DNA of 40,476 nt from Desulfobulbaceae bacterium. Its GTDB lineage: Bacteria > Desulfobacterota > Desulfobulbia > Desulfobulbales > Desulfocapsaceae. A program made the position numbers and the translations under genes. Of this stretch, positions 7,944 to 16,130 are shown piece after piece. Every line of letters begins with the position of its first letter. Positions within the stretch are counted from its first letter, which is position 1. The notes below the pieces were generated by a model. The model was not told where the DNA came from. It saw nothing but the letters and a program-made list of their open reading frames with translations, and did no database searches. The stretch is from the NCBI GenBank assembly GCA_020049575.1, contig JAIFKM010000140.1, positions 1-40,476 of the forward strand. The letters run 5' to 3'.

Positions 7944-10380
7944 CACGTAAATGCGCTCCAAATTTTTCTGTCAGCAAGCTTACTAACTTTGTGTTGGATT
8001 TTTCAACATTTTTTTCTGTAAGTGTCTTGGTTGCTGAACGATAAGTGATAGACAGGGCTACACTCTTGCAGCCATTTTTGATGTTTTTTCCCTGGTAGAC
8101 ATCAAAGAGAGAAACATCTTCAATCAGCGCATCTCCGCTTCGGCGAATCGCTTGAACCATATCTCCTGCAGCGACGCCCATCGGTACAATCAGGGCTATG
8201 TCTCGTTTGACCGCGGGATAAACCGGTAACGCAGAAAAAGCCTTGGGGGACGCTTTCATTGTGCAGAGAAGGTCTAACTGGAGGTCGAAATAATAGACAT
8301 CGTGTTTAATGCCGAATCCCCGCAAGACATCTGCTCTGATCTTGCCGAGGGAACCGAGAAGCGTATCGCCCTGTTTCAGGTCTAATGCCTGGCCGACTAC
8401 CGCGAAAGGTTCAATTTCGTCATCGGTCGGCTGGTGAAACCGTAGCGAATCAGTGTCGATATCCAGAACAAGACGCATTTGTCGAAGGATAAACTCCACG
8501 GCGCCCTTGGCGTCAAGCACATCGACGTCCTCTTCCCGGAAATGCAGTATGGGGCTATAGCCGTGGCGGTTTCCGCAGAGGACGCCGGCAATCCGGGTAA
8601 TTTCTTCAGGTTGCTGCCCCTCTTTTGTTGGCTGAAAGACCTTGCCTATCTCGAAAAGTTTCACCGCAGTCTTTTGGAATCTGATATTACGATTGACATT
8701 TTCGAGCAGGCCGGGGAGGAGCAATGTGCGCATCACCGCCTGATCTTCGCTGAGCGGATTGAGAAGCCTGACAACTTTTCTTCTCTTGTCGTTAGCCGAA
8801 AGGCACAGGAGATCAATGTATTTCTCGTTCGAGAAACTGTAATTAATGGCCTCACTGAAACCAATTCCGGTCAGAAAACGACGTATCTCGGCTCGTTTGA
8901 GCCGGCTGGAATCCTGTTCCGGGTAACTGAGGTGTACCTCTGGCAGAGAAACCGGGATATTGTTATAGCCATAAAGCCGGGCAATCTCTTCGACAAGATC
9001 AGCCTCACGCTCTATGTCCATCCTGAATGAAGGTGGATTAACCCAGAGGGTATCACCGTCTTTTTGCTTGACGCGGATGCCGATAGATTCAAGCAATTCC
9101 TGTATTTCTTCTGCCGAAAGCGAGATGCCGAGGAGGTCGGATGTCCTGGAAACTCTCAAGGTCAGTGATTTGAGGGGAAGTTTTCCGCCGTACACATCAA
9201 CCCCGTTCTCTTCGGCTTTACCGCCGGCAAACTCACAGAAAAGTTGCACTGCTCGGTCCATGGCATTGCAAACTCCCTCGGGATCGACGCCGCGCTCGAA
9301 CCTATAGGATGCATCTGTTGCCAGATTGAGTCGTCGGGCAGTCTTACGGATTGATACAGAATTAAAACAGGCGCTTTCCAGTAAAACAGTGGTTGTCGTT
9401 TCCGTGACTTCAGAATTCATACCGCCCATTATGCCGGCCAAGGCCACAGGTCGCTTGCCGTCACAAATCAGCAGCATGTCGGGGGTGAGCTGACGCTCCA
9501 TGCCGTCGAGGGTCGTGAAGGTCGTTTCTTCGGCCCGCGGTGCACGAACCAGGATGCGTCCGTTTTCCAGGTTGTCAAAATCGAAGGCATGCAGGGGCTG
9601 CCCGTATTCCATCATGACAAAGTTGGTGATATCAACAACATTGTTGATGGATCTGAGACCGATCACGGAGAGGCGATTACGCAGCCATAAAGGAGATGGG
9701 CCAATTTTAATGTCGGTAATCAGGCGGGCGGCATAGCGGGGACACAGCTCGGATGATTCTACATCAACAGTGAATGCTCTGCTGGTCTGGGCGACCTGGG
9801 CATTCTGCACCGGCAGGCGCAAGGGGCGATGGATCTTGCCTGCGATCTCGCGGGCAATGCCGATGACTGATGCGCAGTCAGCCCTGTTTGGCGTAAGGTC
9901 GACCTCAATGAGGGTGTCTTCGAGCCCCATTGCCTTGATGAAGGATTGACCGTGTTCGGTGTCCTCGGGGAGCTCCATTATACCGCTATGGCTATCGCTG
10001 AGGCCAAGCTCTCTTTCTGAGCAGAGCATGCCGCAGGACTCGACGCCTCGCACCTTGGATTTTTTGATCTTGACGTTGCCAGGCAGAATTGTGCCTGGCA
10101 GGGCCACAACTGTCGCAAGACCCGCTCTGGCGTTGGGAGCCCCACAGACAATCTGCAGTGTCTCAGTTCCAACTGCGACCTGGCAGAGGGTGAGGCGATC
10201 GGCCTCGGGGTGGGGTACGGCGGTAGTAATTCGAGCTGTTTTCAAGTCTGCCAGATCCTGAAACAGAGGCAGGACGGCATCTACCTCAAGACCAAGCATG
10301 GTCAGGTGGTCGGCCAGTTGTTCGGCGGTGAGGCCTTCGGTATCGACGTATTGGTTCAACCAGTCAAGCGTGAACTTCAT
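7936..10380 (-). CDS. pheT: Phenylalanine-tRNA ligase beta subunit
   Basis: An 814-residue protein of normal length for the family. Domain order is as expected: an N-terminal start MKFTLDWLNQYVD, an EMAP-like tRNA-binding domain (about 40-150) with TPNRADC after it, the B3/B4 editing region, a B5 domain, the synthetase-like core with SYRFERGVDP, and a C-terminal anticodon-binding FDX-ACB domain (PAVKRDIALIVP...). With PheS it charges tRNA-Phe in the cytoplasm. It is 30 bases downstream of pheS and overlaps ihfA by a few bases. Confidence 0.97.
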   Translation of the reverse strand: MKFTLDWLNQYVDTEGLTAEQLADHLTMLGLEVDAVLPLFQDLADLKTARITTAVPHPEADRLTLCQVAVGTETLQIVCGAPNARAGLATVVALPGTILPGNVKIKKSKVRGVESCGMLCSERELGLSDSHSGIMELPEDTEHGQSFIKAMGLEDTLIEVDLTPNRADCASVIGIAREIAGKIHRPLRLPVQNAQVAQTSRAFTVDVESSELCPRYAARLITDIKIGPSPLWLRNRLSVIGLRSINNVVDITNFVMMEYGQPLHAFDFDNLENGRILVRAPRAEETTFTTLDGMERQLTPDMLLICDGKRPVALAGIMGGMNSEVTETTTTVLLESACFNSVSIRKTARRLNLATDASYRFERGVDPEGVCNAMDRAVQLFCEFAGGKAEENGVDVYGGKLPLKSLTLRVSRTSDLLGISLSAEEIQELLESIGIRVKQKDGDTLWVNPPSFRMDIEREADLVEEIARLYGYNNIPVSLPEVHLSYPEQDSSRLKRAEIRRFLTGIGFSEAINYSFSNEKYIDLLCLSANDKRRKVVRLLNPLSEDQAVMRTLLLPGLLENVNRNIRFQKTAVKLFEIGKVFQPTKEGQQPEEITRIAGVLCGNRHGYSPILHFREEDVDVLDAKGAVEFILRQMRLVLDIDTDSLRFHQPTDDEIEPFAVVGQALDLKQGDTLLGSLGKIRADVLRGFGIKHDVYYFDLQLDLLCTMKASPKAFSALPVYPAVKRDIALIVPMGVAAGDMVQAIRRSGDALIEDVSLFDVYQGKNIKNGCKSVALSITYRSATKTLTEKNVEKSNTKLVSLLTEKFGAHLRDA

Positions 10381-10410
10381 GGCAGTTTTCGGTGAAGGTT
10401 CTGAATAGTA

Positions 10411-11427
10411 TTAAAACTGTGAGAGAAAACGTTGATCGTTCTCGTAGTAGAGCCGGATATCGTCTATGCCATATTTGAGCATGGCGATACGCTCGATTCC
10501 AAGTCCAAAGGCAAAGCCGCTGTACACCTCAGGGTCGTACCCGACCATCCGGAAGACTTCCGGATCGATCATGCCAGAACCGAGGATTTCCAGCCAGCCC
10601 GACTTCTTGCAGACCCGGCAGCCAGAACCACCGCAGATAACGCAGGCGATATCAACCTCAGCACTCGGTTCAGTGAAGGGGAAGAAACTGGGGCGGAAGC
10701 GCAGGGGCAGTTCTTGTTCAAACATCTTCTGGGTGAAAACGGTCAGAACTCCCTTGAGATCGGCAAATGAAACATGTTTGTCGACCAGAAAACCCTCAAC
10801 TTGATGGAACATCGGTGTATGGGTGATATCTGAATCGCAGCGGTAGACCTTGCCGGGGGCGATGACCCGCAGGGGTGGCTGCCGGGTCTCCATTATGCGG
10901 GCCTGCATCGGCGAGGTGTGGGTGCGCAGCAGGATGGAGTCACTGACATAGAAAGTGTCGTGCATATCCCTGGCCGGATGATGGGCCGGGATATTGAGGG
11001 CTTCAAAGTTGTAGTAGTCCTGCTCGACATCCGGCCCTTCGGCAACAGAGAAACCAAGGTTCTCAAAGATAGCGCAGACTTCCTGCATGATCTGGGTTAC
11101 AGGATGCAGACGTCCGGTTTCCATGATTCGGCCCGGCAGGGTGAGGTCGAGGGAAATTGCCGATTTTTCGTTGGCTCCGGAAGAGGACTGTATCTCGGTC
11201 AGTCGTTCTGTAAAGAGCCGCTCAATATTTTCTTTGAGAGAATTCGCCAACAGTCCCAAGCGTGGCCTATCTTCTTCGGAAACCGTTCCGAGCTTACGCA
11301 GGATTGTGCTGAATTGTCCTTTGCGACCAAGATAACGGATTCTGAACTCTTCGAGGCCGTGGCTGTCGGAGAGGGTTTCCAGTAATTGCCGTGCCTCTCT
11401 TTCAAGGCTCTGAAGCTCAAGTTCCAT
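10411..11427 (-). CDS. pheS: Phenylalanine-tRNA ligase alpha subunit
   Basis: The frame extends to 11580, but family alignment puts the start at the ATG at 11427 (MELELQSLEREA), giving 338 residues, the usual length; the upstream part is read through the end of rplT. The N-terminal coiled coil (about 1-85) is followed by the class II core with HPVTQ, motif 2 (KVYRCDSDITHTPMFHQVEG) and motif 3 (GFAFGLGIERIAML). Class II synthetase catalytic subunit for tRNA-Phe. There is no clear ribosome binding site before 11427, so coupling or a hairpin at the rplT end (11462-11503) may control it. Confidence 0.96.
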   Translation of the reverse strand: MELELQSLEREARQLLETLSDSHGLEEFRIRYLGRKGQFSTILRKLGTVSEEDRPRLGLLANSLKENIERLFTERLTEIQSSSGANEKSAISLDLTLPGRIMETGRLHPVTQIMQEVCAIFENLGFSVAEGPDVEQDYYNFEALNIPAHHPARDMHDTFYVSDSILLRTHTSPMQARIMETRQPPLRVIAPGKVYRCDSDITHTPMFHQVEGFLVDKHVSFADLKGVLTVFTQKMFEQELPLRFRPSFFPFTEPSAEVDIACVICGGSGCRVCKKSGWLEILGSGMIDPEVFRMVGYDPEVYSGFAFGLGIERIAMLKYGIDDIRLYYENDQRFLSQF

Positions 11428-11461
11428 AGATTTTAACAAATAATGTGTACTCAATGAAACA

Positions 11462-11503
11462 GCATGCCGGCCAATGGTCGGTAAATTACCATTGCCGGCA
11501 TGC
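11462..11503 (-). promoter_or_regulatory. Large hairpin over the rplT stop codon, before pheS
   Basis: A 16-bp stem with one bulged base (arms 11462-11478 and 11488-11503, loop of nine) spans the last rplT codons and stop. It has no T-run on the minus strand, so it is not a standard terminator. Its place between rplT and pheS suggests an RNA processing, pausing or attenuation role. Confidence 0.55.
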
Positions 11504-11842
11504 ACCCAGTTGGACCAGTTTGGCGAAGGACCCGGCATCGAGAATGGCCATATTGGAAAGGACCTTTCTGTCGAGTTCAACCCCGGCCTTTTTCAGACCG
11601 CATATGAATCTGCTGTAGCTTATATCGTTCATGTCAGCGCCGGCATTTATGCGTGCGATCCATAAACGACGGAAATCCCGCTTTTTGGCTCTTCTATCCC
11701 GGAAGGCGTAATTTAATGCGCGATCAACGGCTTCTGTTGCTGAACGGAAAAGGCGCGAACGACCACCTCTGAATCCCTTGGCGAGTTTCAGTACTCTGTT
11801 TCTTCTTCTGCGTGCCTTAAAACCTCGTGTTACGCGTGGCAT
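11486..11842 (-). CDS. rplT: 50S ribosomal protein L20
   Basis: A 118-residue basic protein with the L20 start [16 protein letters not shown], the long arginine-rich helix, and the globular [22 protein letters not shown] half. L20 is an early assembly protein of the large subunit and, in many bacteria, represses its own operon by binding an mRNA leader. AAGGAG precedes the ATG by nine bases. The 119-base gap to rpmI contains small hairpins that could be the L20 target, which is inference. Confidence 0.98.
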   Translation of the reverse strand: MPRVTRGFKARRRRNRVLKLAKGFRGGRSRLFRSATEAVDRALNYAFRDRRAKKRDFRRLWIARINAGADMNDISYSRFICGLKKAGVELDRKVLSNMAILDAGSFAKLVQLGACRQW

Positions 11843-11961
11843 GTTCTATACTCCTTTATATACCTGCCTGGTTGCTCAGGTGCAGGTTCAATAGGCTTGT
11901 CTTCCTGTCTCTCTTGGGACAGAAATGGACATATTCCTGGCTGACCAGGGTCCGCCTGATA

Positions 11962-12159
11962 TTACAGATAAGGTAGAATCTTCTTGATTTGTTTGAAATT
12001 CGCCGAGTCAACGAGGTCGCTTTTTCGCAGGCCACGTTTTCTTTTGGTTGATTTTTTGGTAAGAATATGGCTGGAAAAAGCCTTGTTACGTTTGAGTTTT
12101 CCAGATCCAGTCAGTTTGAAACGCTTGGCTGCGCCTCTTTTGGTCTTCATTTTTGGCAT
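11962..12159 (-). CDS. rpmI: 50S ribosomal protein L35
   Basis: A 65-residue basic protein with the L35 features [21 protein letters not shown], the [17 protein letters not shown] core and a terminal ILPYL. It is the usual length. GGAG lies nine bases before the ATG. It lies between infC and rplT as in most bacteria. Confidence 0.98.
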   Translation of the reverse strand: MPKMKTKRGAAKRFKLTGSGKLKRNKAFSSHILTKKSTKRKRGLRKSDLVDSANFKQIKKILPYL

Positions 12160-12295
12160 AATAAAACTCCTTTGCGCTTCATATGCAGCGCTACCTCACA
12201 ACACGCCGTTCATGGAAGAACGTCAGGTCACTACGGTAGCTTTTCTTGAACATTCAAATATAGTTTTTTCAACGGGGGCTGAAATTACTAATCTC

Positions 12296-12844
12296 TTACA
12301 ATTTGGGACCTACAAACATAACCAACTGCCGGCCTTCCATCTTGGGAGACTGCAGGATGATTGCATCTTCCTCAAGGGTTTCGGCTATTTTGTTCATCGC
12401 TTCGAGGCCGATTGTCTGGGCATAGACAATCTCACGGCCACGAAAACGCATGGTCAGCTTCACTTTATTTTTCTGGCTGAGGAATTTCTTTATATGGCTG
12501 ATCTTAAAGTTCAGATCATGCTCCTCAGTCTTGGGACGGAATTTTATCTCTTTGGTCTCAATTACCGTTTGCTTCTTTTTGGCTTCCTGCGCTTTTTTCT
12601 TCTGCTCGTAGCGGAACTTGTCGTAGTTCATTATCCGGCAGACAGGAGGGTCAGCGTTTGCTGAGACCTCTACCAGGTCAAGCCCTTCTTCGTAGGCCAT
12701 CTGCCGTGCCTCTTCGGCTGTGAAGATTCCTAACTGGCTTCCGTCACTGCCAATAAGCCTGACTTTTGCATAGCGAATTCCGTCATTGGTAGTGGACTGT
12801 TCTTCACGTTGAACCGGAGTCGTTTTCCCTCTTTTGTTGATAAT
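12296..12844 (-). CDS. infC: Translation initiation factor IF-3, deduced AUU start
   Basis: IF-3 blocks premature subunit joining and checks the initiator tRNA and start codon. The first ATG in the frame (12700) would give only 134 residues and lack most of the N-terminal domain. Upstream the frame stays coding (TTNDGIRYAKVRLIGSDG, then SQLGIFTAEEARQ), contains no ATG, GTG or TTG, and is closed by a TAG five codons before an ATT at 12844. AGGAGG sits four bases before that ATT. Starting there gives 182 residues, the normal length, beginning (M)INKRGKT. The enteric infC gene also uses AUU, which lets IF-3 repress its own synthesis. An ATC directly after the ATT is the only other candidate. Confidence 0.94.
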   Translation of the reverse strand: MINKRGKTTPVQREEQSTTNDGIRYAKVRLIGSDGSQLGIFTAEEARQMAYEEGLDLVEVSANADPPVCRIMNYDKFRYEQKKKAQEAKKKQTVIETKEIKFRPKTEEHDLNFKISHIKKFLSQKNKVKLTMRFRGREIVYAQTIGLEAMNKIAETLEEDAIILQSPKMEGRQLVMFVGPKL

Positions 12845-12960
12845 GTTACCTCCTCGAATCTACGAGCTTTTTAAATATGCTTACACTCCCGTAACAGGTG
12901 CGAAGTGGTTGAATATCTTCGCGGACCAGTCCAGAGTACCTTCTTCTACTATGGAGTTTG
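12845..12960 (-). promoter_or_regulatory. infC leader between thrS and infC
   Basis: A 116-base gap with a 6-bp hairpin at 12900-12922 and AGGAGG at its end. No sigma-70 promoter stands out. It may hold an operon-control element for infC-rpmI-rplT; that is inference from position. Confidence 0.3.
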
Positions 12961-14886
12961 TCAGATACCGCGTCCAGCCTGACATTCCTCCGCAACTTTT
13001 GCGGCAAATTCCTGGATCGAGAGGGGCGGCAGGTTTTTTCCGTCGCGTAAACGAACGGTGACTGTGCCATGCTCCTTTTCTTTGTCGCCGACAATCAGCA
13101 TATAGGGGACTTTGGCGAGTTGCGCCTCTCTGATCTTATAGTTCAATTTCTCGTTTCGGACATCCTTTTCTATCCGAATACCAGCCTTGCGTAGCTGCTC
13201 ATAGACTCCCTGGCAGTAGTCGGCTTGGTCGTCGGTGATGTTGAGAATCCGCGCCTGCACCGGGGCAAACCAGAGGGGGAATACCCCTGCGTAGTGTTCA
13301 ATGAGTACCCCGATGAAGCGCTCGAGAGAACCCATGAGCGCCCTGTGGATCATGATGGGCTGGTGTTCATTGTTGTCGGCTCCGGTGTAGGACATCTCAA
13401 AACGCTCAGGCAGATTGAAATCGACCTGAATGGTTGAACACTGCCAGGCGCGACCAAGGATATCCTTTATTTTGATGTCAATTTTCGGACCGTAAAAGAC
13501 TCCTTCACCGGGGTCTATCATGAACTCCAGCCCTTTTTTCTCAAGGGCCAGTTTCAGTGCATCCGTTGCTCGTTGCCAGTTCTCATCACTGCCGACATAT
13601 TTTTCCGGTCGGGTGGAGAGATAGATATCGTAATCCACGAACCCGAAAGTTTTCAGGATGTGCAGGTTCAACTCAAGAATGTTGAAGATTTCTTCCTCAA
13701 GCTGATCCGGGCGACAGAATATATGGGCATCGTCCTGGGTGAAACCCCTTACCCTTAGCAGCCCGTGCAGAGCCCCGGCGCGCTCATATCTATACACCGT
13801 GCCAAGCTCGCACCAGCGCAGCGGAAAGTCGCGGTAGCTGCGTTTGCGACTGCTGTAGACGCCGATGTGGAAGGGGCAGTTCATCGGTTTGAGCTGATAC
13901 TTTACCTCGTCTATATCCATTGGCGAGTACATGTTCTCGCTGTAGAAATCGAGATGCCCTGAGGTTTTCCAGAGGTCCTGCCGGGCAATATGCGGGGTGT
14001 AAAGCAGTTCGTAATCGTGACGGTAGTGCTCGTCCTTCCAGTAATCTTCAATAAGTCGGCGGAGTTGCGCACCCTTCGGTTGCCAGAGGATGAGTCCGGG
14101 ACCAATAGTATCCTGTGTCGTAAAGAGGTCGAGTTCACGCCCGAGTTTTCGATGGTCGCGTTTTTTCGCCTCTTCGAGGTCGTTGAGATATTTATTCAGG
14201 GCCTTCTGGTCAAAGAATGCAGTTCCGTAGATACGCTGGAGGACGTCATTTTTTTCGTCACCACGCCAGTAAGCACCGGCAACACGCAGGAGTTTGAACG
14301 ACTGGACCAGGGAGGTGTCGGGCAGGTGAGGCCCTCGGCAGAGATCGGTAAATTCACCAATGCGATAAAAGGAGACGGTTTCCGCTTCCAAATCCCGCAG
14401 CAGCTCTACTTTATATTTTTCACCCTGCTTTTCAAAGAGTTCAATGGCCTCGCCACTTGGCAGTTCAGTTCGAATGAACTGCTGTCGCTCATTGGCAATG
14501 GCGTGCATTCTCTCTTCAATTTTCTCGAAATCTTCCGTGCTGAACGGCTCATTTCTTTGAAAATCGTAGTAGAATCCGTTGTCGATGGAGGGGCCAATCG
14601 CCACTTTGACATTGGTGCCGAAGATATCTCTCACGGCCTGTGCCATCACATGGGCTGTACTATGGCGCAGAATATCAAGGCCCTCTGCTGTCTCAATCAA
14701 AATCGGTTGCAGGGTCGTGTCGGTAGTCAGTGTTCTGCTTAAATCAAGGGCAATACCATTGGCCAATACGGCAATAGTGCGTTTGCGCTGTTTGTTGGAT
14801 AAGAGCCGTTCAAGTGCCTCTCGCACTGTTATTGGCGCAGCGACTGTGACGGCCTCTCCATCCTGCAGGGTGATGACTATATCCAT
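12961..14886 (-). CDS. thrS: Threonine-tRNA ligase
   Basis: The true start is the ATG at 14886 (MDIVITLQDGEAVTV); the longer frame runs back through tRNA-Val. The protein has 641 residues, the standard ThrRS length. Domains in order: TGS (1-62), the editing domain with HSTAHVMAQAVRDIFG and the HxxxH site, the class II catalytic core with LKPMNCPFHIGVY and motif 2 region RYERAGALHGLLRVRGFTQDD, then the anticodon-binding domain (about 540-641). The zinc ligands Cys in MNCPFH and His in IMIHRALMGS are present. It charges tRNA-Thr and edits mischarged Ser. A 51-base hairpin lies just upstream (14914-14964). Confidence 0.97.
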   Translation of the reverse strand: MDIVITLQDGEAVTVAAPITVREALERLLSNKQRKRTIAVLANGIALDLSRTLTTDTTLQPILIETAEGLDILRHSTAHVMAQAVRDIFGTNVKVAIGPSIDNGFYYDFQRNEPFSTEDFEKIEERMHAIANERQQFIRTELPSGEAIELFEKQGEKYKVELLRDLEAETVSFYRIGEFTDLCRGPHLPDTSLVQSFKLLRVAGAYWRGDEKNDVLQRIYGTAFFDQKALNKYLNDLEEAKKRDHRKLGRELDLFTTQDTIGPGLILWQPKGAQLRRLIEDYWKDEHYRHDYELLYTPHIARQDLWKTSGHLDFYSENMYSPMDIDEVKYQLKPMNCPFHIGVYSSRKRSYRDFPLRWCELGTVYRYERAGALHGLLRVRGFTQDDAHIFCRPDQLEEEIFNILELNLHILKTFGFVDYDIYLSTRPEKYVGSDENWQRATDALKLALEKKGLEFMIDPGEGVFYGPKIDIKIKDILGRAWQCSTIQVDFNLPERFEMSYTGADNNEHQPIMIHRALMGSLERFIGVLIEHYAGVFPLWFAPVQARILNITDDQADYCQGVYEQLRKAGIRIEKDVRNEKLNYKIREAQLAKVPYMLIVGDKEKEHGTVTVRLRDGKNLPPLSIQEFAAKVAEECQAGRGI

Positions 14887-14902
14887 CGAAAAGATTCTTT
14901 CC

Positions 14903-14964
14903 ATATAAAAATAAAGGCTAAAGAGCAAACGCCTTGCTGTCAAGGTCGTTCTTACTTTAGCCTT
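14903..14964 (-). terminator. Hairpin with T-rich tail between tRNA-Val and thrS (possible attenuator)
   Basis: Arms 14914-14923 and 14955-14964 form a perfect 10-bp stem. The loop contains an inner 5-bp hairpin (14932-14936 with 14941-14945). On the minus strand the stem is followed by TATTTTTATAT. It ends the tRNA-Val transcript at least in part; thrS has no other clear promoter between here and its start, so partial readthrough is likely. Confidence 0.65.
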
Positions 14965-14969
14965 ATATT

Positions 14970-15044
14970 TGGTAGGCGCGGAGGGGATTGAACCCACGAC
15001 ATCTACCACGTCAAGGTAGCGCTCTCCCACTGAGCTACGCGCCT
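14970..15044 (-). tRNA. tRNA-Val (anticodon GAC)
   Basis: A 75-base cloverleaf: acceptor AGGCGCG paired to CGCGCCT, encoded CCA, D-arm GCTCAGTGGGAGAGC, anticodon stem CTACC/GGTAG with loop TTGACGT (anticodon GAC), T-arm GGTTCAATCC. It is the first gene of the thrS cluster transcript. Confidence 0.97.
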
Positions 15045-15104
15045 GTTCAAACTTGCTGGGATGCTTCAGAGAATTATGGGAAAAGAAGCAATGAACCTGT
15101 TCCA

Positions 15105-15132
15105 ATTACCAGTAAAGCGGTGGTCCTGTCAA
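15105..15132 (-). promoter_or_regulatory. Sigma-70 promoter for tRNA-Val and the thrS cluster
   Basis: On the minus strand TTGACA (15127-15132) is followed after 16 bases by GGTAAT (15105-15110, 4 of 6). The predicted start lies about 50 bases before tRNA-Val. Confidence 0.55.
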
Positions 15133-15170
15133 GGAAAAATACACAGAAGAATGAGAGAAATACATCTTGT

Positions 15171-15773
15171 TCAGACAGCAGGTGACCTGCTTTCGATCGC
15201 TTTGGCAAGTGTATGCCGGTCAGCGTATTTAATATCCATACCCATGGGGATGCCGCAGGCAAGGCGCGTGAGTTTGATTGGGGCGCCTTGCAGTCGATCA
15301 ATCAGGTACGAGGCTGTAGCCTCACCTGGGACCGTCGAGCTCGTGGCGATCAGGACTTCATCGGCGGTCCCGCTGTTGACCCTGGCGAGGAGCTCGCGTA
15401 TTTTTATTTCTTCTGGGCCGATACCGTCCATCGGCGAGAGGACACCGTGCAGGATGTGGTAATGGCCCCGGAAGCTGCCGGTTTTCTCGATGGCCAGGAG
15501 GTCGCCGGGTTGTTCGACCACGCAGATAATTGCGCTATTTCTTTTGGGATCCGCGCATATTGCACAGGGGTCGGATTCCGAAAAAGTGAAACAGCAGGAG
15601 CAGAGTTGGATGGCTCCGTGCAGTTCCGAAAGCGCAGCAGCCAGCTCAAGGGCCTGCGAGACTGGACGGCGGAGGATGTTGAGAGCCAAGCGGGTTGCGG
15701 TTTTTCTGCCGATGCCTGGCAGTTTGCCGAGGCTTTCGATGAGTCGTTCGAGGGCTGGTGGGATAACCTGCAT
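15171..15773 (-). CDS. recR: Recombination mediator RecR
   Basis: A 200-residue protein with the RecR order: helix-hairpin-helix (LIESLGKLPGIGRKTATRLAL, residues 10-30), a four-cysteine zinc finger (CSCCFTFSESDPCAIC, about 58-73), then a Toprim domain (ICVVEQPGDLLAIEKTGSFRGHYHILHG) and a Walker-B-like C-terminus. RecR, with RecF or RecO, loads RecA on gapped DNA covered by SSB. Its place after dnaX and ebfC is the widespread dnaX-ebfC-recR arrangement; it starts 18 bases after ebfC. Confidence 0.97.
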   Translation of the reverse strand: MQVIPPALERLIESLGKLPGIGRKTATRLALNILRRPVSQALELAAALSELHGAIQLCSCCFTFSESDPCAICADPKRNSAIICVVEQPGDLLAIEKTGSFRGHYHILHGVLSPMDGIGPEEIKIRELLARVNSGTADEVLIATSSTVPGEATASYLIDRLQGAPIKLTRLACGIPMGMDIKYADRHTLAKAIESRSPAV

Positions 15774-15790
15774 GGGATGTATTCCGAAAC

Positions 15791-16108
15791 TTAGAAAAGA
15801 TGAGAGAGACCCGGGATGTTTACTCCCTGGGTGAGCTGGCCCATGGCCTGCTTGCCAGCTTCTTTGGCTTTTCTCAGTCCATCATTGACCGCCGCGGCAA
15901 CGAGATCCTGCAAGAGTTCGGCTTCATCGGGGCTGATCAGTTCTTTTTCAATGGTTACAGAAAGGATCTCACCCTGTCCTGTCACCTTAGCGAGGACCAT
16001 ACCGCCCCCCGCCGAGCCCGTGACGCTCAGTTTGGCCAGATCTTCCTGTATTTTTGCCATCTTCTCTTGCATTGCCTGGGCCTGCTGCATGATACTGCTG
16101 ATGTCCAT
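15791..16108 (-). CDS. ebfC: YbaB/EbfC family nucleoid-associated protein
   Basis: A 105-residue protein from the ATG at 16108: MDISSIMQQAQAMQEKMAKI coiled-coil start, central GSAGGGMVLAKVTGQGEILSVTI, and a C-terminal helix with LVAAAVNDGLRKAKE. It is a typical YbaB/EbfC DNA-binding dimer. The longer frame back to 16249 overlaps dnaX and has no family match. It sits between dnaX and recR, with 22 bases to the dnaX stop. AGGAAA lies upstream of the ATG. Confidence 0.95.
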   Translation of the reverse strand: MDISSIMQQAQAMQEKMAKIQEDLAKLSVTGSAGGGMVLAKVTGQGEILSVTIEKELISPDEAELLQDLVAAAVNDGLRKAKEAGKQAMGQLTQGVNIPGLSHLF

Positions 16109-16130
16109 TTCGTATTTTCCTGAAAAAAGT

